From the NCBI GenBank assembly GCA_910578865.1, contig CAJTRM010000005.1, positions 1-64,000 on the forward strand: a DNA stretch of 64,000 nt. Reading direction: 5' to 3'. A model generated the notes under the pieces. The model was not told the origin of the DNA. It saw only the letters and a list, made by a program, of their open reading frames with translations, and ran no database searches. The position numbers were made by a program, and so were the translations under genes. Within the stretch, counting starts at the first letter, position 1. The number at the start of each line of letters is the position of its first letter. Positions 24,642-33,747 of the stretch are shown piece by piece. The DNA comes from an uncultured Dorea sp. (GTDB lineage: Bacteria > Bacillota_A > Clostridia > Lachnospirales > Lachnospiraceae).

Positions 24642-25559
24642 TTAACCGAAGATATGCAGCTTTAATTCTTTGGACAGATACCGCAGGATATGGTTCCCCG
24701 CAATACTGTTTCCTTTTTCGTCCAGGGACGGGCCGAAGATGCCGATTCCCATCCTCTGGTTTACGACAGATAGGATTCCTCCCCCGACACCGCTTTTAGA
24801 TGGAACGCCTACATGGACGGCAAATTCTCCGGAACCGTCGTACATTCCGCAGGTAAACATAATTGTCTTTACGATTTTTACAACATTTTCATTCATCAGC
24901 CGTTCTCCCGTGACAGGATGTATTCCGTCCTGTGCAAGGATGAGGCCGAATCCGGCAAGACTTTTGGCGGTCACACTTAAGGAGCACATCCGCACATACA
25001 GATCCAGACTTTCGGAGACACTGCCGGGTGCAATGATCCCCTTACTCTCCAGAAGATAAGCAATAGCCTTGTTGCGGGAGATATGGTTCATCTCAGAGTG
25101 ATAGACGTCACTGTTCATCGTAATGTCCGGATCCATGCATAGTTTCCGGGTGATTGCCAGCATTTCTTCAAAATCTGCCACAGGGGTGAGATAGCTGGTG
25201 ATTGCGATCGCACCGGAATTGATCATCGGGTTAAATGGATAGTTGCTGGCCAGATCCAGCTTTACAAGGGAGTTGAAAGCGTCTCCCGAAGGCTCCATAT
25301 GTACTTTTTCAAATACCTTGTAAAAGCCGCATTTTTCGATTGCAACTGCCAAAGTAATGACCTTGGAAATACTCTGGATCGTAAAACGTACGTCAACATC
25401 TCCTACAGCCTCACGTTTTCCGTCGCAGGTAAAGACAGCTACTCCCAGCTGATTTTTATCTGCCAGTCCTAATTCCGGGATATAGGAGGCAGTCTTTCCG
25501 AATGGGATTTCTGTCCGTCCTTTTTCAATTGCCTGTTCTAAAATCTCTCTCAATAACAT
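24642..25559 (-). CDS. glsA: Glutaminase A
   Basis: 305 residues from ATG 25559; GGGGG lies 4 nt upstream, and the longer TTG start at 25568 is not needed. The serine-dependent beta-lactamase-fold motifs are clear: FTIQSISK (Ser-x-x-Lys), NPMINSGA, and SKSGVGGGIL near the end. It hydrolyses glutamine to glutamate and ammonia in the cytosol. Clostridial homologues serve nitrogen scavenging or acid tolerance. No partner transporter is adjacent. Confidence 0.95.
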   Translation of the reverse strand: MLLREILEQAIEKGRTEIPFGKTASYIPELGLADKNQLGVAVFTCDGKREAVGDVDVRFTIQSISKVITLAVAIEKCGFYKVFEKVHMEPSGDAFNSLVKLDLASNYPFNPMINSGAIAITSYLTPVADFEEMLAITRKLCMDPDITMNSDVYHSEMNHISRNKAIAYLLESKGIIAPGSVSESLDLYVRMCSLSVTAKSLAGFGLILAQDGIHPVTGERLMNENVVKIVKTIMFTCGMYDGSGEFAVHVGVPSKSGVGGGILSVVNQRMGIGIFGPSLDEKGNSIAGNHILRYLSKELKLHIFG

Positions 25560-25673
25560 TACCCCCAAACATTTTTGAATATATCAAATAGTAACATTTA
25601 TGGTGTTGTTTTTCAATTTTTCTGATATAATTTCATGTAGAAATATCAGGCTGATATTTATTGATCATACAAA

Positions 25674-25703
25674 CAAAAAAAGCACTATATGCACAGTGCT
25701 TTT
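25674..25703 (-). terminator. Terminator of tRNA-Gly
   Basis: On the minus strand AAGCACT and AGTGCTT form a stem around the loop and run into T7. It lies 7 bp past the tRNA 3' end. Confidence 0.75.
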
Positions 25704-25708
25704 GACAA

Positions 25709-25779
25709 AGCAGATAACGGGAGTCGAACCCGCCTTTCCAGCTTGGGAAGCTAGCGTCATACCGATAGACCATATCTGC
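25709..25779 (-). tRNA. tRNA-Gly(CCC)
   Basis: On the minus strand GCAGATA pairs with TATCTGC, the anticodon stem CTAGC/GCTGG encloses TTCCCAA (anticodon CCC), and the T-arm GGCGGGTTCGACTCCCGTT is normal. Discriminator T. CCA is not encoded. Confidence 0.93.
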
Positions 25780-25909
25780 AATACATATAAATTATAACAC
25801 TTTATAAAAAAAAATCAAGAAGTAAATTTGCAGAAAAGGTGTGGCAGATGAAAAAACTACAGCACTGTTATTTGAGTATGAAGTCACTGTGTATGAAAGA
25901 GGAGGAGAA

Positions 25910-26194
25910 ATGAACGGTAAATTATATAAGTTTAAGGCTAAAATCCACGCAGTCCCGCAAAAAGGCGGGGCCTATGTTGAATTTCCTTATGATATCCGCG
26001 AGGAATTCGGAAAAGGCAGGGTTAAAGTTCATGTAACATTTGATGGGATTCCCTATGATGGAAGTATCGTAAATATGGGAATAAAGAATTCAGACGGCAG
26101 CATTTGCTATATCATCGGCATGCTGAAATCTATCCGCGGACAGCTTCATAAGTCCGAGGGCGATGAGGTGGAAGTGACTGTATGCGAAAGATGA
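25910..26194 (+). CDS. DUF1905-family protein
   Basis: 94 residues starting MNGKLYKFKAKIHAVPQKGG. The start at 25910 has AGAGGAGGAG upstream; the longer frame from 25841 has no support. PYDIREEFGKGRVKVHVTFDG and YIIGMLKSIRGQLHKSEGDE are DUF1905 signatures. The fold is a small beta-barrel of unknown function, usually with a YdeI-like partner domain that is absent here. Confidence 0.88.
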   Translation: MNGKLYKFKAKIHAVPQKGGAYVEFPYDIREEFGKGRVKVHVTFDGIPYDGSIVNMGIKNSDGSICYIIGMLKSIRGQLHKSEGDEVEVTVCER

Positions 26195-26236
26195 GAACTA
26201 TACCGAAAATTTTGTTGTGAAAGGAAGTGGTGTGAG

Positions 26237-27097
26237 ATGACAAAAGAAGAAAGAGTGGCGCGTTATCTTGATCTGGCATCCAGGCCGGAAAATCTGCCCT
26301 ATAGTACAAAACATTTTATGCAGGAGCTGGAGCTCTCAGAGGATGATATTTTTGAGTACCAGCAGAAGCTGGAGAGTGAATTGAGCATGAGACCGGTAAA
26401 GAAACGGGATATTGTGGTAAAACAGGTCATAAAGCCGCTGCTTAAAAAGAATGGCTTTACCACTTCAGGCCTGGACTGGCGGCGTGAACTGGAGGACTCC
26501 TATATGATCATCCACATGATGAATTCGCAGTTTAACGGTGTCTCCACAGGAGTGAGCTTCCGTTTTCATATCAGTGTCACGAAAAAGGACGAGATCAGGG
26601 ACAAGGTTTCTAATCAGTGGATCTACAACCAGACAAGTGACCTCAGGCAGTTCAACTTTCTGCCATACTGCGGAATGCTTTCACCATATTATTCCGGTGA
26701 TATGTATCGGATCGACGGTTATAAAAACTTCCGGCCTGCCGATACTCCTGTAGAAGAAATCTGCAGGCAGCTGGAGGAGGATTTCGGGAAATATATTCTG
26801 CCAAAGCTGTGTGAGGTGCAGTCCTGTGAAGACTATCTGGAACTGAAAGACAGAATTCAAAAGCGGTATGAAGAGAGAGACATACGGCTGCTGCGGTATT
26901 ATTATACGGCACAGTATCATGCACTGGACCGGTCCGGGAATGGTTATAACACACTCGTAGAATTAGGGAAAAAGATGAGACTCACTGCTGCAGATGTTGC
27001 GTCACATCTGGAATGGCTTGATGTTTGCAGGGAAAATTCACATTTTACCAAAGTGGATGCCCGGGAGATTGCTGTAAGGGCAGCGAAGGAGTTATAA
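26237..27097 (+). CDS. DUF4304-like protein
   Basis: 286 residues with AAGGAAG upstream. The central part (about 60-200) has VVKQVIKPLLKKNGF, FRFHISVTKKDEI and EICRQLEEDFGKYILPKL, which fits the DUF4304 layout. The N-terminal 50 and C-terminal 80 residues are helical and family-specific. A half copy of the palindromic repeat (27100-27118) follows directly after the stop. No function is known. Confidence 0.6.
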   Translation: MTKEERVARYLDLASRPENLPYSTKHFMQELELSEDDIFEYQQKLESELSMRPVKKRDIVVKQVIKPLLKKNGFTTSGLDWRRELEDSYMIIHMMNSQFNGVSTGVSFRFHISVTKKDEIRDKVSNQWIYNQTSDLRQFNFLPYCGMLSPYYSGDMYRIDGYKNFRPADTPVEEICRQLEEDFGKYILPKLCEVQSCEDYLELKDRIQKRYEERDIRLLRYYYTAQYHALDRSGNGYNTLVELGKKMRLTAADVASHLEWLDVCRENSHFTKVDAREIAVRAAKEL

Positions 27098-27290
27098 TCC
27101 ACTTGTCTACTGAGGGTATGATTGTAAAATATAACCAATGATTGAAGCATGAATAACATATTTCAAAAGTACGCACACCAAAGCCAAAAGTAAATCTGAT
27201 TTTCATGTATACAGATTTTTTTGTATAACTAAAAATAAAATGATAAAAATAACAAATAAACCTTGTATTTAACGAAAAAATCTCTATAAA

Positions 27291-27319
27291 TTGACTTTGT
27301 GGGAATGACTGTATATAAT
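27291..27319 (+). promoter_or_regulatory. Promoter of the AAA/RloB-like pair
   Basis: TTGACT (27291-27296), a 17-bp spacer and TATAAT (27314-27319) are near consensus. The ribosome binding site GGAGGTG follows within 15 bp. Confidence 0.75.
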
Positions 27320-27339
27320 AATGGTGGAGGTGTATAGAG

Positions 27340-28695
27340 ATGTTAGTGAAACTTAGTATAGAAAATTTTAAATCTTTTGATAGTGCAACTGAGTTGACGA
27401 TGATTTCTTCCAATAAAATACGGACAAATGCGAGCCACAGATTGAAGATAAAGAGTACACAGTTATTAAAATATGGCGTAGTGTACGGTGCAAATGCCGC
27501 CGGTAAAACAAATCTGGTAGAATTTATCCGCTTTTTCAAAGAGTGTGTAGGCAAAGGTATTCCAATGGAAGCGGTAGGTATGTTTTGTAAAAACAGAGAA
27601 GAAAACAAAGAGAGAGAAAGTAGTTTCGAGATACAGATGACCGTTGGTGATAAATTCTATGCCTATGGTTTTTCTGTAATTTTAAGCAAAAGAAAAGTCA
27701 CATCGGAATGGTTATATGAATTATATCAGAATGGCTCAGCAAGATGTCTGTTTGAGAGAGAAGGTAATAAACGCCCGGCATTAGATGAATCTATTACTCT
27801 GTCAAATGCAGAGAAAAATAAATTTGAGATTTATGCAGAGGATTTTGCGGGTAATGAAACTTCTTTATTTTTGACAGAAATGAATCGTGGTAAGAAATAT
27901 ACAGTACGTTCTAAATTGTTATTTTTCAGAGATGTATATGATTGGATACAGAATCATATTGCAGTAATTACACCGAATACTCCGTTGATTGATTTGGAGT
28001 ATTATTACGATACAGATTCTTTAAAGGTAATCAACAAACTGATTGAAACATTTGATACAGGAATCAGTAAAGTGAAAATAGAAGAAATTTCCTTAGATGA
28101 ATTATCAAATGCCATGCCAAAAGCAGTATTTGATAAGGTTATGCACCATGTAAAGAATCAGATTGAGGAACAGGAAAATCCGTCTTTTAGAATGACCATG
28201 AGATCGAATGAAAGTTTCTTTAATATTGAAGCCGAGGGACATTCTGAGCCAAAAGTAACAACAATCCGGTTGAATCATGTGAAATCCTTTTTTGACTTTG
28301 GTTTTGAGGAAGAATCTGACGGTACAAGACGTTTGTTTGATTTAATGGATATGCTGCTCAATAAAAGAGAGGATATGTTGTATGTGGTAGATGAACTGGA
28401 AAGAAGTCTGCACCCGAAGTTGACAGGACGATTTTTACAACTGTTCATGCAGTTGCATGAGAAAGAACGTATGCAGTTACTTTTTACAACGCACGAATCT
28501 TCTATCATGGATCAGAGCATTTTCAGACGGGATGAGATATGGTTTATCGAACGTAATTTAGATAATGCAAGTGAGATTTATTCCTTAGACCGTTTCAAAG
28601 AAAGGTACGATAAAGTGCTGAGTAAAGCATATCTGGATGGTAGATACGGTGCTATTCCGGTATTTAGCACATTTGAGTTTAGAGAGGAGGAATAG
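27340..28695 (+). CDS. AAA ATPase of an AbiL/RloA-like defence pair
   Basis: 451 residues. The opening MLVKLSIENFKSFDSATELT and Walker A GANAAGKT (50-57) are typical of OLD/RecF-like ATPases. Walker B MLYVVDELERSLHPKLTGRF and the switch LLFTTHESSIMDQ lie in the last quarter. The protein lacks its own nuclease domain, which instead is supplied by the next gene 2 bp downstream. This two-gene layout matches AbiLi/AbiLii and RloA/RloB phage-defence systems. The pair has its own promoter and terminator and is AT-rich compared with its right-hand neighbour, which fits acquired cargo. Confidence 0.85.
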   Translation: MLVKLSIENFKSFDSATELTMISSNKIRTNASHRLKIKSTQLLKYGVVYGANAAGKTNLVEFIRFFKECVGKGIPMEAVGMFCKNREENKERESSFEIQMTVGDKFYAYGFSVILSKRKVTSEWLYELYQNGSARCLFEREGNKRPALDESITLSNAEKNKFEIYAEDFAGNETSLFLTEMNRGKKYTVRSKLLFFRDVYDWIQNHIAVITPNTPLIDLEYYYDTDSLKVINKLIETFDTGISKVKIEEISLDELSNAMPKAVFDKVMHHVKNQIEEQENPSFRMTMRSNESFFNIEAEGHSEPKVTTIRLNHVKSFFDFGFEEESDGTRRLFDLMDMLLNKREDMLYVVDELERSLHPKLTGRFLQLFMQLHEKERMQLLFTTHESSIMDQSIFRRDEIWFIERNLDNASEIYSLDRFKERYDKVLSKAYLDGRYGAIPVFSTFEFREEE

Positions 28696-28697
28696 GT

Positions 28698-29399
28698 ATG
28701 GCTCCTGTTAGAAGTTATACAAATTGGAACAGCAGAAGTACAGATAACGTAGAACAAAGAGAGCCATATCGTAAATATTTCTTCATTTGTGATGGGGCAA
28801 ATACAGAAACATGGTACTTCCGCAAACTGATAGATATTCGCAAATCTCTGAATATTCATCCGTTGATAGACATTCGATTGCTTGAGAAAACAGAGGAAGA
28901 TAAGGACATCAGTTTTCCAAGAAAGTTAATTGCCTTTGCAAAGAGCCAGAAAGAGAATGAAGAGATTTCTTTTGACAAAGAGAGAGATAAAATGATTGTC
29001 GTGTTTGACGCAGATATTTTTGAAGAAAAGGTGCAGGACTATGATGAAGTTGTAGCATTAGGAGAGCCGGAAAATATCCTTGCGGTAAGTAATCCGGCAT
29101 TTGAATTATTTTTACTTCTTCATTTTGAAAATGCTTATGAACAAGATATTAAGCCGAATGAAGAAAAGATTATCAAGAATGAGAAAGATGGTAATCAGAC
29201 ATTCATTTATAAACTACTGTTAGCCAGGACTGGTGTGAATCCAAAGAAAAATTCAGCCATCGGAGAATTAGCAAAGAATGTGGATATAGCTATTGCACAA
29301 GAGAAGAAAATCAATGAGGATATTCATAAGTGTAAAGGGAAAGTGACGTGCAATATCGGAGAAATTATTGGGAAAATAAAAAATGATTCTGGAGATTGA
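28698..29399 (+). CDS. RloB/AbiLii-like TOPRIM-type partner
   Basis: 233 residues, AGAGGAGG upstream. YFFICDGANTETWYFRKLID corresponds to the RloB motif usually written CEG-x-TE-x-YF; here the first acid is Asp rather than Glu. MIVVFDADIFE gives the DxD motif and AVSNPAFELFLLLHF the downstream conserved helix. These fit a TOPRIM-like nuclease fold. It would cut nucleic acid when the ATPase partner is triggered by phage. The Glu to Asp change needs checking against AbiLii relatives. Confidence 0.82.
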   Translation: MAPVRSYTNWNSRSTDNVEQREPYRKYFFICDGANTETWYFRKLIDIRKSLNIHPLIDIRLLEKTEEDKDISFPRKLIAFAKSQKENEEISFDKERDKMIVVFDADIFEEKVQDYDEVVALGEPENILAVSNPAFELFLLLHFENAYEQDIKPNEEKIIKNEKDGNQTFIYKLLLARTGVNPKKNSAIGELAKNVDIAIAQEKKINEDIHKCKGKVTCNIGEIIGKIKNDSGD

Positions 29400-29479
29400 T
29401 GGAACTTTGGTTGAGTATGGCCAGATGTTTGTTAAAAGGTTAACTTCTACACAGTATATCTATCCCAAAATTCCAAAGT

Positions 29480-29518
29480 AAAAGGGCGGTTTTAGCTTAT
29501 CGACTAAGGCCCTTTTCT
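29480..29518 (+). terminator. Terminator of the defence pair
   Basis: AAAAGGGC and GCCCTTTT form the outer stem with TTTAG/CTAA inside, followed by CTGT. It closes the defence unit before the GTPase gene. Confidence 0.7.
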
Positions 29519-29569
29519 GTGTTATGATAATCAATGTATTATGCTAAACAACAGAAAGGGGCATTTTCG

Positions 29570-32299
29570 ATGGGAAATACATCTGAAGATAAGCCGGAAA
29601 AGCATGTATGTATCGGTCTGATGGCGCATGTAGACGCAGGGAAAACGACCTTGTCGGAGAGCATGCTCTACCTCTGCGGAAGCATAAGGAAACTGGGGCG
29701 CGTAGATCATAAAGATGCGTTTCTGGATCATAATGAGCTGGAGCGGAGCAGAGGGATCACCATATTCTCCAAGCAGGCTGTATTTTCCCTTGGAGAGTGC
29801 AGCTTCACCCTTCTCGACACTCCGGGGCATGTGGATTTTTCGGCAGAGATGGAGCGTACGCTGCAGATTCTGGATTATGCAGTCCTGATCATTAATGGGG
29901 CAGATGGGATCCAGGGGCATACAAGGACTCTCTGGAATCTGCTCGGCCGGTATGAGATTCCGGTGTTTTTGTTTGTAAATAAGATGGATCAGAACGGAAC
30001 AGACAGAGAAAAGCTGCTGGCAGAGCTTAAGAGGGGACTGGGCGAGGATATTCTGCCGTTTGATGATGTTTTCTGCCGGGAAGAATTTTTTGAAAGTGTG
30101 GCAACGTGTGACGAGAAAGCCTTGGAGGAATATCTGCAGACGGGTGAGGTAAAGGACGAGAGCATTGCCCGGCTGATCAGAGAAAGGTGTGTTTATCCGT
30201 GCTATTTTGGCTCTGCGCTTAAGATGGACGGTGTTGCACAGCTTCTTCAGGGGCTGGAACGCTATGCAGGGGGTGAAGCCCGGAAAGATGCATCTGCATC
30301 GGATTTTGGAGCAAAGGTGTACAAGATTACCAGGGATCCTCAGGGCAGCCGTCTGACTCATATGAAGATTACGAGCGGGGCACTGCGTGTCAAAGACATT
30401 CTCAGAAATGGCGGGGGCCATTCCGGTCATTGGGAGGAAAAAATCAACCAGATCCGTATCTATTCAGGGGAAAAGTACGAGACAAAAATGCAGGCCGAAG
30501 CGGGATGCATCTGTGCAGTAACGGGATTGAGCCATACATACCCGGGCGAGGGGCTTGGCGTTGAAAAGGAGTCGGAGCCTCCGCTTCTGGAACCGGTATT
30601 AAACTATCAGATACAGATTCCAAAAGAATGTGATGTGCATACGATGCTCGGCAATCTGCGTCTGCTTGAGGAGGAGGATCCTATGCTCAGGATCCTTTGG
30701 GATGAGGAACTGGGGGAGATTCATGCCCGTCTGATGGGGGAGGTTCAGATTGAGATCCTGAAAAGCCTGATCAAAGACCGGTTTGGGACAGAGGTTTCAT
30801 TCGGGGCGGGAAATATTGTATATAAGGAGACGATACAGACTGCAGCAGAGGGGGTAGGTCATTATGAGCCGCTGCGGCATTATGCAGAAGTGCATCTTCT
30901 GCTTGAACCGGGAGAGCCGGGGAGCGGCCTGATCTTTGACAGCGCCTGCAGTACAGATATGCTGGAGGAAAATTGGCAGCGGCTGATCCTGACTCATCTG
31001 GCAGAGAAGACGCACCGGGGCGTGCTGACAGGGTCTCCGGTTACTGATCTGAGAGTGACGCTGACGGCGGGAAGAGCACATTTGAAACATACGGAGGGCG
31101 GAGATTTCCGGCAGGCAACTTATCGCGCCGTCCGGCACGGACTTATGCGGGCAGAGAGTGTTCTTCTGGAACCGTTTTATGAATTCCGGCTGGAGATCCC
31201 TTCGGGGATGACAGGACGGGCGCTGACTGATATCCAGAGGATGCACGGGAAATCGGAACCTCCGCAGCCGGACGGGGAAATGACTACTATTACAGGTAAA
31301 GCGCCTGTCGCCTGTATGAGAGATTATCAGACAGAGGTGGCGGGGTATTCGAGAGGGCAGGGAAGGCTATCCTGCGTATTAAAAGGATATGAGCCCTGTC
31401 ATAATGCAGAAGCGGTTATAGAAGCGGCGGGATATGACCCGGTTCAGGATACTGACAATCCGCCGGGCTCTGTATTCTGTGCTCACGGTGCAGGCTTTTA
31501 CGTGCCGTGGAATGAGGTGGAAGCTTATATGCATATCGGGAGCCAGATGGGTAATCGGGCTTCAGCAGGGGCCGGAAAGGGCAGCAGGGCTTCAAGTGCG
31601 GAGAGAGACTCAGGTGCAGGAAACAGAGGCGCAGATTTTTTGGACGGGGAAGAGAAGGAGTTAGAGGAAATCTTTATCCGTACATACGGAAAGATTGAAA
31701 GAAAGAACCCTCCCGCTTCCAGAAGAACGTATACGGCGCAGCCGTCTGTTAAAAGGAAAGCAAAAGAAGCTGTTCGGGAGTATCTGCTGGTGGACGGCTA
31801 CAATGTAATCTTCGCATGGGAGGATTTAAAAGAGCTTGCGAAGGAAAATATAGAGGCAGCAAGAAATAAACTGATGGATGTTCTCTGCAATTATCAAGGC
31901 TATAAGAAATGTACGCTGATTCTTGTATTTGATGCTTACAAGGTAGAAGGATCATGGCTCGAGATCCAAAGATACCATAATATTCATGTGGTCTATACCA
32001 AGGAAGCCGAGACGGCTGATCAGTATATTGAAAAGGTGGTTCATGAGATTGGAAGGAAATATCATGTGACCGTCGCTACTTCTGACGGAATCGAGCAGGT
32101 CATTACTGTAGGGCAGGGAGCAAGCCTTATATCTGCCAGAGAACTGGAAGAAGAGATCAAGATCATGCAGAAAGAAATCAGGGAAGAATATCTGGACAAG
32201 TTCCCGAAAGGGAAAAATTATCTGTTTGACCATATGGAACCGGAGCTTGCAGATCAGATGGAACAAATACGGCTGGGAGAGAATGACAGGAAAAAATGA
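29570..32299 (+). CDS. TetM-like ribosomal GTPase fused to a YacP/Rae1-like NYN nuclease
   Basis: 909 residues from ATG 29570 (AAAGGGG upstream). The first about 640 residues follow EF-G and TetM: G1 AHVDAGKT (19-26), G2 around RGITIF, G3 DTPGHVDF (83-90), G4 NKMD (137-140), then domains II to V. A low-complexity linker rich in Gly, Ala, Ser and Arg (about 660-735) joins a C-terminal NYN domain (about 737-880) with LLVDGYNVIFAWEDL, ETADQYIEKVVHEIG and VATSDGIEQV, as in YacP/Rae1, the A-site mRNA endonuclease. TetM-type proteins act at the same A-site. True TetM proteins are about 640 residues and lack this extension. The gene is chromosomal in context and may be a rescue or stress factor rather than a tetracycline resistance gene. 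Confidence 0.88.
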   Translation: MGNTSEDKPEKHVCIGLMAHVDAGKTTLSESMLYLCGSIRKLGRVDHKDAFLDHNELERSRGITIFSKQAVFSLGECSFTLLDTPGHVDFSAEMERTLQILDYAVLIINGADGIQGHTRTLWNLLGRYEIPVFLFVNKMDQNGTDREKLLAELKRGLGEDILPFDDVFCREEFFESVATCDEKALEEYLQTGEVKDESIARLIRERCVYPCYFGSALKMDGVAQLLQGLERYAGGEARKDASASDFGAKVYKITRDPQGSRLTHMKITSGALRVKDILRNGGGHSGHWEEKINQIRIYSGEKYETKMQAEAGCICAVTGLSHTYPGEGLGVEKESEPPLLEPVLNYQIQIPKECDVHTMLGNLRLLEEEDPMLRILWDEELGEIHARLMGEVQIEILKSLIKDRFGTEVSFGAGNIVYKETIQTAAEGVGHYEPLRHYAEVHLLLEPGEPGSGLIFDSACSTDMLEENWQRLILTHLAEKTHRGVLTGSPVTDLRVTLTAGRAHLKHTEGGDFRQATYRAVRHGLMRAESVLLEPFYEFRLEIPSGMTGRALTDIQRMHGKSEPPQPDGEMTTITGKAPVACMRDYQTEVAGYSRGQGRLSCVLKGYEPCHNAEAVIEAAGYDPVQDTDNPPGSVFCAHGAGFYVPWNEVEAYMHIGSQMGNRASAGAGKGSRASSAERDSGAGNRGADFLDGEEKELEEIFIRTYGKIERKNPPASRRTYTAQPSVKRKAKEAVREYLLVDGYNVIFAWEDLKELAKENIEAARNKLMDVLCNYQGYKKCTLILVFDAYKVEGSWLEIQRYHNIHVVYTKEAETADQYIEKVVHEIGRKYHVTVATSDGIEQVITVGQGASLISARELEEEIKIMQKEIREEYLDKFPKGKNYLFDHMEPELADQMEQIRLGENDRKK

Positions 32300-32302
32300 T
32301 AA

Positions 32303-32351
32303 AGATATCCCCGGAGGACATCCAATGAGTAGGCCTCCGGGGATATTTTTA
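32303..32351. terminator. Strong bidirectional terminator
   Basis: AGATATCCCCGGAGG pairs with CCTCCGGGGATATTT around a short loop, followed by TTT. It serves the GTPase gene and, on the other strand, the zinc-ribbon gene. Confidence 0.8.
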
Positions 32352-32362
32352 TCATGCCGATC

Positions 32363-32989
32363 TTATCTTCCATACCGTAAGCGGGCAGTTTTGTTGATTG
32401 TATCCTGCATCAGGCAGTAGGCAACAATTGCAAATCCGAAGATTGCAACCAGCAGATACAGAATATTGGAATTGCCGTTTACCCTGTTGATCCTGTCACA
32501 GCGCTCTCCCATTTTGTACAGCCAGTAATAAGAATAGATGCCGCAGGTAACAATAGAGAGCAGGAATACCATTCCGCCGGATGTGGCATTGGGCTCGCCT
32601 GCAAGAACGTTAATTTCGTCATTCAATTTGATTATCCAGTAGATGCCGTAGATGCCGCAGGTAATAACGGTGTAGAGAATACACAGCGGAATGCTGCGTT
32701 CTGTAGGACCTGAGGCCGGGGCGCTTCCGTTATATGGGGATTGATACGGAGCATTGTAAGGGTTGCTGTTTTGGTTTGCTCCGCCGTATGTATTATTTGC
32801 TCCATTCGGATTATTGTAAGGGTTTGCCCCTCCGTTCGGCCCGCTGTAAGGATTTGGCCCGCCGTTTTGCTGGGCGCTGCCATATGCATTGGTGTTGCCG
32901 TTTGTATTTTCCGGGAATGTGCTGCCGCATTCCGGGCATATATTTACATCATCACCGCAGGGTGCACCACATTTACTGCAAAATTTCAT
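32363..32989 (-). CDS. Zinc-ribbon, low-complexity, DUF4234-like membrane protein
   Basis: 208 residues. An N-terminal zinc ribbon (MKFCSKCGAPCGDDVNICPE with two Cys pairs) is followed by an Asn, Pro, Gly and Tyr-rich linker of about 70 residues, then two to four hydrophobic segments. CGIYGIYWIIKLNDEINVL and the repeat-like CGIYSYYWLYKMGERCD are DUF4234 signatures. The function is unknown; such proteins are common in Lachnospiraceae. It diverges from the gene at 33108. Confidence 0.85.
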   Translation of the reverse strand: MKFCSKCGAPCGDDVNICPECGSTFPENTNGNTNAYGSAQQNGGPNPYSGPNGGANPYNNPNGANNTYGGANQNSNPYNAPYQSPYNGSAPASGPTERSIPLCILYTVITCGIYGIYWIIKLNDEINVLAGEPNATSGGMVFLLSIVTCGIYSYYWLYKMGERCDRINRVNGNSNILYLLVAIFGFAIVAYCLMQDTINKTARLRYGR

Positions 32990-33107
32990 AGTAATTCCTC
33001 CTTAAGTTATTATTGTGTTCCACCTCTAAATACGTTACTATATTAATGTAGCATAAATGCATGCAAATTACAATTTATTATGATAATAAGGAAAGGGAGA
33101 CGAGAAT

Positions 33108-33725
33108 ATGTCAAGATATGTAAGGGACGTAGTCCTCAACAAACCAGACGATTTTGTACAGTTTATTATGAATGATTTTTTAGGCAAAAACCAGTATCAG
33201 TTGATAGATCAGAAGGGAGAATCTGTATACCGTGCAGGCGATGCGATGGTAGAGGGATACAAATATTTCAAATGGGGATATATGAACGGCGTATTCCATG
33301 TGGAAGCATGGCTTCAGGGAATTACCGGTGCAGAGATGGATCTGGACGGTTTCGTAGGGACGCTGAATAAAAAGCCGTACAAAGATAATATTGAACAGCT
33401 GATCGCAGCACTTTCTCAGCCCCTTCCGAACCAGCCGGTGCAGGGCGGGCAGGGGATGCCGCCGTATCAGCAGCCGATACCGGTACATATGGTAGACAAT
33501 ACAGATGCAGCGTCAAAAGCAAAGCTTTTCGGCATCTTAAGTATTGTTCTTTGCTGGATTCCTATTGCCGGAATTATTTTTGCCACACTGGCATTTTCCC
33601 GGGCAAGGATGGGAATGGCATCCAGCAGCGCACAACAGGCGAAAACAGGAAAGACCTGCGCTACGATAGGCCTTGTACTTTCTATTGCCTTGTGGGTAAT
33701 TAATATTATGGTTATATTAATGTAG
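33108..33725 (+). CDS. Membrane protein with a small cytosolic N-domain
   Basis: 205 residues. The N-terminal 100 residues (VLNKPDDFVQFIMNDFLGKN, YFKWGYMNGVFHVEAWLQG) form a soluble domain. A Pro- and Gln-rich linker (about 105-125) leads to two TM segments (about 138-165 and 182-204). The same N-domain plus hydrophobic end recurs in Clostridia near zinc-ribbon proteins, such as its divergent neighbour at 32989. Function unknown. AAAGGGAG supports the start. Confidence 0.78.
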   Translation: MSRYVRDVVLNKPDDFVQFIMNDFLGKNQYQLIDQKGESVYRAGDAMVEGYKYFKWGYMNGVFHVEAWLQGITGAEMDLDGFVGTLNKKPYKDNIEQLIAALSQPLPNQPVQGGQGMPPYQQPIPVHMVDNTDAASKAKLFGILSIVLCWIPIAGIIFATLAFSRARMGMASSSAQQAKTGKTCATIGLVLSIALWVINIMVILM

Positions 33726-33747
33726 GAAAAGGAAATGGAGAAGATCT

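Noticed and set aside
24596..25059. Forward frames opposite glutaminase
   Set aside because: Shadows of glsA; no ribosome binding site.
29531..30430. 299-codon minus-strand frame opposite the GTPase
   Set aside because: The plus strand encodes an intact GTPase domain; the minus frame is a compositional shadow.
29570..32299. Acquired tetracycline resistance gene
   Set aside because: The NYN extension, chromosomal setting and absence of mobile genes argue against a transferred tet gene; resistance cannot be claimed from sequence alone.
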